From contig JALVVO010000136.1 in assembly GCA_027023345.1 (NCBI GenBank), positions 1-11,316 on the forward strand: DNA of 11,316 nt, in the 5' to 3' direction. The stretch comes from Thermaceae bacterium. GTDB lineage: Bacteria; Deinococcota; Deinococci; Deinococcales; Marinithermaceae. The notes below the pieces were generated by a model that did no database searches, was not told the origin of the DNA, and saw only the letters and a program-made list of their open reading frames with translations. Shown here piece after piece: positions 7,024 to 11,316 of this stretch (positions within the stretch are counted from its first letter, which is position 1; each line of letters begins with the position of its first letter). Both the position numbers and the translations under genes were made by a program.

Positions 7024-7035
7024 GCCCCCATTCTC
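7024..7035 (-). promoter_or_regulatory. Possible leaderless -10 box (or weak ribosome site) of the permease gene
   Basis: On the minus strand GAGAAT (7035-7030) is followed by 6 nt and the ATG at 7023. The hexamer lacks the usual first T, so this is the weakest of the set. GGGGAG overlapping it, 9 nt from the ATG, could instead act as a Shine-Dalgarno site. Confidence 0.3.
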
Positions 7036-7065
7036 CCCGAACGACGCCGTCCGAACGTCCCAACG

Positions 7066-7089
7066 AAAAGGCCCGGCCGAAGCCGGGCC
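7066..7089 (-). terminator. Rho-independent terminator of ssrA
   Basis: On the minus strand GGCCCGGC, loop TTCG, GCCGGGCC form a perfect 8-bp stem closed by a C(UUCG)G tetraloop, followed by TTTT (7069-7066). It begins 5 nt after the CCA end of tmRNA, so it should end ssrA transcription and insulate the permease gene. Confidence 0.88.
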
Positions 7090-7094
7090 GGGTC

Positions 7095-7448
7095 TGGTGG
7101 AGGCGGCGGGACTCGAACCCGCGTCCGAGGCACCCTTCGGTGGGCGTCTACGGGCGTAGTCCGTGTTTTGGGTGTCGCCGGGGCTTAGCCCACGGACAGG
7201 CGTCCCCGGCCGAGCCTCCTTGGGGCGTCGGCGGCGCTTAGGAGGCGTCGCGCCGCCCGAGCCGGATTTGGGTCCGCCTGCTAGCCGAGCCTCCGGCGGG
7301 GCTGGCTAGGGCGGTGGCGGGGATTAAGCCGCCAGAGCGTAGTTGGTGTCGGCACTTATGCCGTTTGCGGGTTTTTTACGAGGCCACCCGCAACCTCGGC
7401 CCGCAGCCACACCGTCGGTCGTACCCCGTCGAATCCAACTTCGCCCCC
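7095..7448 (-). ncRNA. ssrA: tmRNA (transfer-messenger RNA), one-piece
   Basis: This 354-nt RNA rescues stalled ribosomes by trans-translation with SmpB. The 5' end GGGGGCG (7448-7442) pairs with CGCCTCC (7105-7099), with one G-U pair, followed by discriminator A and an encoded CCA (7097-7095). Next to the 5' end is GGATTCGACGGGG, the near-universal tmRNA 5' block. The 3' T arm is GCGGG/CCCGC with loop TTCGAGT. The messenger part has CTCGTAAAAAACCCGC as in other bacteria, then a pre-resume CATAAGT, resume codon GCC (7353-7351) and the tag ADTNYALAA ending at TAA (7326-7324). With the alanine carried by tmRNA the full tag is AADTNYALAA. The tail YALAA is the ClpXP/ClpAP-type degradation signal. 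Base runs between the tag and the T arm are rich in complementary blocks, as expected for the pseudoknots, though I did not fold them fully. Confidence 0.97.
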
Positions 7449-7487
7449 AGGTTTTGGGCCTCTAAGAGGGTTCCGACCTCTTGGGCA
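7449..7487 (-). other. 5' leader of the tmRNA precursor with small hairpin
   Basis: If transcription starts about 7 nt after the -10 box (near 7487), the precursor carries a leader of about 39 nt that RNase P must remove to give the mature end at 7448. The leader holds AAGAGG ... CCTCTT (about 7480-7462), a 6-bp stem with a 7-nt loop. This is inferred from promoter position and tmRNA structure. Confidence 0.5.
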
Positions 7488-7493
7488 TCCTTA

Positions 7494-7522
7494 ATTTTAG
7501 CACTGGCCCGCAGCTTTGTCGA
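7494..7522 (-). promoter_or_regulatory. ssrA promoter (-35 TCGACA, 17 bp, -10 TAAAAT)
   Basis: On the minus strand TCGACA (7522-7517) and TAAAAT (7499-7494) are separated by exactly 17 bp. Each matches the sigma-70/SigA consensus at 5 of 6 positions. It is the only clear two-part promoter found in the window. It lies within the end of the SWIM gene frame, whose TAA stop (7499-7497) is the first half of the -10 box. Confidence 0.8.
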
Positions 7523-7940
7523 GCCCGACCTTAGAAAGCTCCTCGCGCAAGGCGCGAAGGCGGGGGTAGCGCTCAGGCAGGGTGAAAACCCAGCAAGCGG
7601 CCTTGGGATCGTCTTGGAGGGCGTCCCAAACCGCCCGGGCGATTCGCGCCGCCCGGGCGTAGTAGGGCCGCGCGCGAAGGCGCACGAGGTAAGCCACGAG
7701 CTCTTGGGCAAACGACGACGCACGGAGCGGATCTTGCTTTAAGAGCCCCTCAAAGAGGCGTTCGCTCTCCTTCAAAAAGGGGGCGATCAGCCAAGGGTCG
7801 TGGGCCGCAATCCAGCGCCTAATCTCGGGCCAGAGCGAGGCGGCGTCCGCAAACGCCCCGTCCTCCAGGTCCAGGCTAAAAGCAAGCCCTACTCTCCCCT
7901 CGCGCAAAAGCCGCTCGCGGAGGCGGGCCCGGACCGCGGG
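7497..7940 (-). pseudogene. In-frame continuation of the SWIM zinc-finger gene beyond an internal TGA
   Basis: Directly after the TGA at 7943-7941 the same reading frame stays open for 147 codons to a TAA at 7499-7497. It begins PAVRARLRERLLREGRVG and goes on as helical, Leu/Ala/Arg-rich sequence (LWPEIRRWIAAHDPW, LKESERLFEGLLKQDPLR, ARIARAVWDAL). Composition and helical style continue those of the upstream 392-residue part, so this looks like the missing C-terminal third of that protein rather than a separate gene. A TTG at 7907 could in theory restart translation, giving 136 aa, but I see no ribosome site or -10 box at a good distance from it. TGA is one base from TGG; a Trp before PAVRARL would fit helical-repeat proteins of this kind as I recall them. 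Either a nonsense mutation, a sequencing error or readthrough would explain it. The last bases also carry the ssrA promoter. Confidence 0.65.
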
Positions 7941-9119
7941 TCAGTTCCCGGTCCGCTCGGCGGCCTCCCGATAGGCCCGGTAAACGTCCGGGCTTTTCGT
8001 GCGGAGAAAGAGGGCTTCGAGGGTTTCGAGAAGCGCCCGCCCGTCCCCCAAGGCTTCGTTCACCCGCCAAAACGCGAAGAGGGTAGGCACGTCGCGGCGC
8101 CATCCAGGGCGTTTTTTGAGCGCCTCCCGTGCGGCCTCGGCGAGGCCCCGCTCGACGAAGGCCAGCACAGCCTCCGCCGGATCCACCTCCTCGGAGGTCG
8201 CGAGCACCTCAAGCGCCCGCTCAACCTCGCCCTGGCCAAGCCAGTGGTCGAAGAGATCGCGCCAGCGCCGGGAGCGCTCCAAAAGCCGCGCCCGCGCTTC
8301 GCTTTTAAGGCGCTCGCCGGCTCGGGCCAAAAGCGTTTCATAAAGGTGGCCCACCCGCTTTGCCGCAGGGCCGCGCATCCCCTCAAGCAGGGCGTAGACC
8401 CGGGACGCGAGCCGGTCGGCGACCCGCTCGTCCACGACCCGAAGCAAGACGCGGGCGGCGATCTCCGCTAGTTCCTCCTCGCGATCCAGGGCGTACCTGA
8501 AAAGGTCGAGCAAGAGCTCGGCGGTCTCCGCGCGGTCGCCCTCGCGTACCGCCTCAGGCCAAAAGGGTAGCGCGCGCGCCAAGTGGCCGACCCCAGGCTC
8601 CCAGGCCCAAGGCCCCTCCCCCGAGTCCAGGATCACGCGCCAAAGCCCCCGCTCGAGCGCAAGCCGAAGGGTGGGTTCCAAAAGCCTTGCATCCTTCCAG
8701 GCCGAAAAAAGGAGGTCCGCCGCCTTATCCAATCCCTGGCGGGAAAGGCGCCGGATCGTCCCGAGGACGCGTTCGTAGACCGAGGCCTCGAGAGGCCCCT
8801 CGGCAGAAAGGAAGCGCGCCTCGAACGAGCGCGAAAGGGGCCCTTTAAGCTCGAGGACCTCCCGAAACGTCTTCGGCTCCGCTTCCCACGCGAGAAGAAG
8901 CGCAGCCACGTGCTTGCACCGCCCTTCCGCCCCAACCGGGCACGTGCACCATCCCTTTCCGCTTTCCGGGTCAAACCAAGCCTCGTAGGTCTGCCCCTCG
9001 CCGCCAAGGACCCGCGCTTCCAGCCGGCCTGCCCCGCGGATCCGGTGCCAGACCCGCCCCTGGCGGAAGTAGCTTCGCCCCCGTTTCCAAACCGCCTCGG
9101 CGAAATTCCCTGGGGTCAC
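7941..9119 (-). CDS. SWIM zinc-finger protein, ends at an in-frame TGA (probably truncated)
   Basis: The 392-aa open frame has a SWIM zinc-binding motif near the N-terminus: CTCPVGAEGRCKH (58-70), fitting C-x-C-x(7)-C-x-H with C58, C60, C68 and H70 as ligands. The preceding WFDPESGKGW and following VAALLLAW are typical SWIM surroundings. SWIM domains bind DNA or protein partners. The rest is alpha-helical with a TPR/HEAT-like look (for example LEVLATSEEVDPAEAVLAFVERGLAEAAREAL), suggesting a protein-binding scaffold. No catalytic motif is seen, so the role is unknown. The start is the GTG at 9119, with TAAGCT 6 nt upstream. The frame stops at TGA (7943-7941) yet continues open beyond it for 147 codons, so the original product was probably 540 aa. 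The gene is divergent from hom with 30 bp between starts. Confidence 0.85.
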   Translation of the reverse strand: MTPGNFAEAVWKRGRSYFRQGRVWHRIRGAGRLEARVLGGEGQTYEAWFDPESGKGWCTCPVGAEGRCKHVAALLLAWEAEPKTFREVLELKGPLSRSFEARFLSAEGPLEASVYERVLGTIRRLSRQGLDKAADLLFSAWKDARLLEPTLRLALERGLWRVILDSGEGPWAWEPGVGHLARALPFWPEAVREGDRAETAELLLDLFRYALDREEELAEIAARVLLRVVDERVADRLASRVYALLEGMRGPAAKRVGHLYETLLARAGERLKSEARARLLERSRRWRDLFDHWLGQGEVERALEVLATSEEVDPAEAVLAFVERGLAEAAREALKKRPGWRRDVPTLFAFWRVNEALGDGRALLETLEALFLRTKSPDVYRAYREAAERTGN

Positions 9120-9131
9120 GAACCTAGCTTA
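9120..9131 (-). promoter_or_regulatory. Leaderless-type -10 box of the SWIM gene
   Basis: On the minus strand TAAGCT (9131-9126) is followed by AGGTTC (6 nt) and the GTG at 9119. It lies back to back with the hom -10 box, 5 bp away. Confidence 0.5.
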
Positions 9132-9136
9132 GCCTC

Positions 9137-9149
9137 TATAATCCCAGCC
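9137..9149 (+). promoter_or_regulatory. Leaderless promoter -10 box of the hom-thrC operon
   Basis: A perfect TATAAT (9137-9142) is followed by CCCAGCC (7 nt) and the ATG at 9150. Transcription would start at the ATG, and no Shine-Dalgarno sequence is present. No good -35 hexamer at 16-19 bp (around 9113-9120). I see no leader peptide or attenuator, and no room for one. Confidence 0.7.
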
Positions 9150-10169
9150 ATGGAACGGTTGAACGTCGCCCTCCTGGGCGCGGGGACGGTGGGGGATCAG
9201 TTCTTGAAGCTCCTTTCCGAGCGGGAAGAGCGCTTCGAGGCCCTGGCCGCCACCGTCAACCTCACCGGGATCCTCGTTCGCAACCCGGAGCGCGAACGCC
9301 CCGAGTGGGTGCCGAGAAACCTCCTCACCACCGACGCCGAGGCGGTGCTCCGGGACGCCGAGGTGGTGATCGAGCTCATGGGCGGCACCGGCCGGGCGCT
9401 CGAGCTCGTGGACTACGCCCTGGGCGAGGGCATCCCGGTCATCACCGCGAACAAGGCGCTGCTCGCCGAGGCCTGGGACGACCTCCGGCCCTACGCCGAG
9501 GACGGCATGCTCTACTACGAGGCCGCGGTGATGGGGGGCAGCCCGGCGGTGGAGGTGATGGCCGGGAGCCTCCGCGGCAACTACCCGCTCGAGCTCCACG
9601 GCGTCCTGAACGGCACTACCAGCTACATCCTCTCCCGCATGGAGGCCGGCCACAGCTTCGGGGAAGCGCTCGAAGAAGCCCAAAAGAAGGGCTACGCCGA
9701 GGCCGATCCCCTCTTCGACGTCGCCGGCATCGACGCCGCCCACAAGCTCACCGTTCTCGCCCGGCTCGTCGCCGACCCCGAGTTCCCCTGGGAGGAGGTG
9801 CGGACGAACACCCAGGGCATCACCCACCTGAAGGCCGACGAGGTGATGCGGGCCGCCGACGCCGGCACCCCGATCCGGCTGGTCGCGAGCCTCTACGGCG
9901 AGGGCGGGCGCTGGCGGGCTAAGGTCCGCCCCGCGCGGGTGCCCAAGGGCCACCCCCTCGCTACCCCGGGGGTGCAGAACGCCATCCTCTTCCGCGGCGA
10001 CGCGGTGGGCGAGGTGGTCCTCACCGGCCCCGGGGCTGGCGGGCTTGCTACCGCCGGCGCGGTGCTCGCCGACCTCTTCCGCCTGATCGAGGGCTACCCC
10101 GGCCATAGCCCGGTGCCCGCGCCGGTGCCGGCGCCGGCGGGGCCCTTCCTCGAGCTCGAGGAGGTCTAG
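9150..10169 (+). CDS. hom: Homoserine dehydrogenase (short form, no ACT domain)
   Basis: It reduces aspartate-semialdehyde to homoserine with NAD(P)H, the branch-point step towards threonine and methionine, in the cytoplasm. The 339-aa protein opens with a Rossmann motif VALLGAGTVG (G10-x-G12-x-x-G15). Further family motifs are ITANKALLAE with K102, YYEAAVMGGSPAVE, LNGTTSYIL (N154-G-T-T) and the signature GYAEADPLFDVAGIDAAHKL with K199. K102 and K199 fit the two catalytic lysines of the family. The length matches the minimal bacterial form: there is no C-terminal ACT domain, so the classic ACT-mediated threonine feedback is not encoded in this chain. The tail (about 318-339) is a Pro/Ala/Val repeat (PVPAPVPAPAG) followed by acidic residues. 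The ATG at 9150 sits 7 nt after a perfect TATAAT. thrC begins one base after the stop, so the two are one operon. Confidence 0.97.
   Translation: MERLNVALLGAGTVGDQFLKLLSEREERFEALAATVNLTGILVRNPERERPEWVPRNLLTTDAEAVLRDAEVVIELMGGTGRALELVDYALGEGIPVITANKALLAEAWDDLRPYAEDGMLYYEAAVMGGSPAVEVMAGSLRGNYPLELHGVLNGTTSYILSRMEAGHSFGEALEEAQKKGYAEADPLFDVAGIDAAHKLTVLARLVADPEFPWEEVRTNTQGITHLKADEVMRAADAGTPIRLVASLYGEGGRWRAKVRPARVPKGHPLATPGVQNAILFRGDAVGEVVLTGPGAGGLATAGAVLADLFRLIEGYPGHSPVPAPVPAPAGPFLELEEV
10159..10165 (+). promoter_or_regulatory. Strong Shine-Dalgarno site of thrC
   Basis: AGGAGGT, a full 7-nt complement of the 16S rRNA 3' end, lies inside the last codons of hom, 5 nt before the TTG at 10171. It decides the thrC start and is the only strong Shine-Dalgarno site seen at a gene start in this window. 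Confidence 0.85.
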
Positions 10170-10170
10170 C

Positions 10171-11226
10171 TTGCGCCGCCCGCTGATCGAGCGCTACCGC
10201 CACCGCCTCCCCGTCTCCGAGAAAACCCCGGTGATCACGCTGCTCGAGGGCAGCACCCCGCTCGTCCCCCTGAAAGGGCCGCCCGAGGCCCGGGCGCGGG
10301 ACGTCCAGCTCTTCGCCAAGTACGAGGGGCTGAACCCCACCGCCTCCTTCAAGGACCGGGGGATGACGCTGGCCGTCTCCAAGGCCCTGGAGGAGGGGGC
10401 CCAGGCGGTGGCCGCCGCCAGCACCGGCAACACCTCGGCCTCGGCGGCAGCCTACGCCGCCCGCGCCGGCATCAAGGCGGTGGTGGTGCTCCCCGCCGGC
10501 TACGTGGCCCTCGGCAAGCTCGCCCAGACCCTGGTGCACGGCGCCCGGATCGTCCAGGTCGAGGGCAACTTCGACGCCGCCCTCGCCATCGTCCGCGAGC
10601 TCACCGAGCGCTACCCGGTGGCGCTCGTGAACTCGATCAACCCCTACCGCATCGAGGGGCAGAAGACGATCGCCTTCGAGGTGGTCGAGGACCTCGGCGG
10701 CGCCCCCGACTTCCACGCCCTGCCGGTGGGCAACGCCGGCAACATTACCGCCCACTGGAAGGGCTACCGCGAGCTCGCCGAGGCCGGGGCGATCGGGCGG
10801 CCGCCCCGGATGCTCGGCTTCCAGGCCGAGGGCGCCGCGCCCATCGTGAAGGGCGCCCCAGTGGAAAAACCGGAAACGGTGGCCACCGCGATCCGCATCG
10901 GCAACCCGGCGAGCTGGGAGGGGGCGATTCGGGCGCGGGACGAGTCCGGCGGCGCGATCGAGGCCGTCACCGACGAAGAGATCCTTTCCGCCTGGCGCTA
11001 CCTCGCGAGCGAGGAGGGGCTCTTCGTCGAACCCGCGAGCGCCGCCTCCCTCGCCGGCGTCCGGCGCTGGCTCGCGGCGGGGCGGATCCCCGAGGGAAGC
11101 CGGGTCGTCCTCACCCTGACCGGCCACGGCCTCAAGGACCCCGGCACCGCCGAGCGCGAGGTCCGCCTGCCCCCGCCGGTCCCCGCCGACGTCGAGGCGG
11201 TGGCGGCGGCCGCCGGCCTCCTGTAA
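10171..11226 (+). CDS. thrC: Threonine synthase (PLP-dependent)
   Basis: It converts O-phosphohomoserine and water to threonine and phosphate, the last step of threonine synthesis. The 351-aa protein is fold-type II PLP-dependent. KYEGLNPTASFKDRG (50-64) contains the PLP lysine K61; STGNTSAS (84-91) and VGNAGN (186-191) form substrate- and phosphate-binding loops; LTLTGHGLKDP near the C-terminus is also typical. Length and most of the sequence, including the start RRPLIERYR and the end PPPVPADVEAVAAAAGLL, agree with my memory of the T. thermophilus enzyme, supporting the TTG start at 10171. A full AGGAGGT ribosome site sits 5 nt before that TTG. One base separates it from hom. The next enzyme one expects between them, homoserine kinase (thrB), is not in the visible sequence. 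Confidence 0.97.
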   Translation: MRRPLIERYRHRLPVSEKTPVITLLEGSTPLVPLKGPPEARARDVQLFAKYEGLNPTASFKDRGMTLAVSKALEEGAQAVAAASTGNTSASAAAYAARAGIKAVVVLPAGYVALGKLAQTLVHGARIVQVEGNFDAALAIVRELTERYPVALVNSINPYRIEGQKTIAFEVVEDLGGAPDFHALPVGNAGNITAHWKGYRELAEAGAIGRPPRMLGFQAEGAAPIVKGAPVEKPETVATAIRIGNPASWEGAIRARDESGGAIEAVTDEEILSAWRYLASEEGLFVEPASAASLAGVRRWLAAGRIPEGSRVVLTLTGHGLKDPGTAEREVRLPPPVPADVEAVAAAAGLL

Positions 11227-11236
11227 GCTCCAGGGG
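11224..11236 (+). promoter_or_regulatory. Leaderless-type -10 box of the last gene, overlapping the thrC stop codon
   Basis: TAAGCT (11224-11229) starts with the TAA stop of thrC and is followed by 7 nt and the ATG at 11237. The same hexamer serves the SWIM gene. AGGGG touches the ATG and is too close for ordinary ribosome binding. Confidence 0.42.
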
Positions 11237-11316
11237 ATGGAGACCAAGCGCGTCAAAGAGCCCTTCCCCGGGGCCTACTTTCTGGGCCTCGCCATCACGC
11301 TCCTCTTGCTCTACCT
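11237..11316 (+). CDS. Membrane protein, N-terminal fragment (26 codons visible)
   Basis: From the ATG at 11237 the frame reads METKRVKEPFPGAYF and then LGLAITLLLLYL, running off the window. A short charged N-terminus followed by a hydrophobic helix points to a membrane protein with an uncleaved anchor or first transmembrane helix. The family cannot be told from so little. The gap of 10 bp from thrC would allow co-transcription, although a -10-like hexamer also precedes the start. Confidence 0.6.
   Translation, partial: METKRVKEPFPGAYFLGLAITLLLLY

Noticed and set aside
7314..7742. Plus-strand open frame across ssrA
   Set aside because: It runs opposite a structured RNA gene and its promoter; no coding signals.
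7930..7945. Selenocysteine insertion at the SWIM gene TGA
   Set aside because: The surrounding residues (GN-TGA-PAVRA) do not look like a redox site, and the GC-rich blocks after it do not form a convincing SECIS-type stem-loop with an apical bulge.
8583..9149. Extension of the hom frame upstream to a 528-aa protein
   Set aside because: The extra residues read antisense through the SWIM gene and have no family match; Rossmann motif position and the TATAAT box fix the start at 9150.
9129..10106. Minus-strand open frame opposite hom
   Set aside because: Shadow of the homoserine dehydrogenase gene; composition only, no motif, no -10 box or ribosome site.
10048..11256. 402-codon minus-strand open frame opposite thrC
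   Set aside because: Shadow of thrC; low-complexity Gly/Arg/His/Asp product typical of antisense frames in GC-rich genes.
1..11316. CRISPR array, insertion sequence, toxin-antitoxin or phage genes
   Set aside because: I looked for regular direct repeats, transposase motifs and small paired frames and found none. The tRNA-Trp and tmRNA 3' ends, frequent integration sites, show no adjacent integrase or direct repeat of their 3' sequence.

Overview
The window looks like chromosomal DNA of a GC-rich thermophile of the Deinococcus-Thermus group (Thermaceae, of the Thermus/Oceanithermus/Marinithermus kind). The reasons are: very high GC with G/C-ended codons; a threonine synthase whose length (351 aa) and sequence are close to what I remember of the Thermus thermophilus enzyme; a glutaminyl-tRNA synthetase carrying a GatB/YqeY-type tail, known from Deinococcus; a tmRNA tag ending NYALAA; and an extreme use of leaderless-type promoters, where a -10 hexamer ends 6-7 nt before the start codon. 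The genus is inference.

Layout. 1-234 (minus) is the start of an M20 metallopeptidase, divergent from glnS (252-2567, plus); their promoters share one 7-bp symmetric -10 core. glnS converges on a lipoprotein gene with a degraded M23-like domain (2580-3389, minus). Divergent from that is a tRNA-Trp gene (3435-3510) with its own promoter and terminator. The terminator U-tract appears to serve as the -10 box of the next gene, an ADP-ribosylglycohydrolase (3550-4572). An M24 Xaa-Pro-type peptidase follows (4587-5723) and overlaps tail-to-tail by 38 bp with an APC-family amino-acid permease (5686-7023, minus).

Behind the permease, on the same strand, lies a complete tmRNA gene ssrA (7095-7448, minus) with a UUCG-hairpin terminator and a good -35/-10 promoter. 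That promoter is embedded in the 3' end of a SWIM zinc-finger gene (9119 down to 7497, minus), which is interrupted by an in-frame TGA after codon 392. Divergent from the SWIM gene is the threonine operon hom-thrC (9150-10169, 10171-11226, plus), followed by the first 26 codons of a membrane protein (11237 to the end).

How the genes work together. hom and thrC provide two steps of threonine synthesis. glnS, tRNA-Trp and ssrA belong to translation and its rescue. The two peptidases and the permease fit peptide and amino-acid use, but they do not form one operon. I see no CRISPR array, insertion sequence, prophage or recognisable defence island. The most unusual content is regulatory: nine protein-gene starts with a -10-like hexamer placed for leaderless transcription, against a single strong Shine-Dalgarno site at thrC, the only gene internal to an operon. 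The other standout is the nonsense codon in the SWIM gene.
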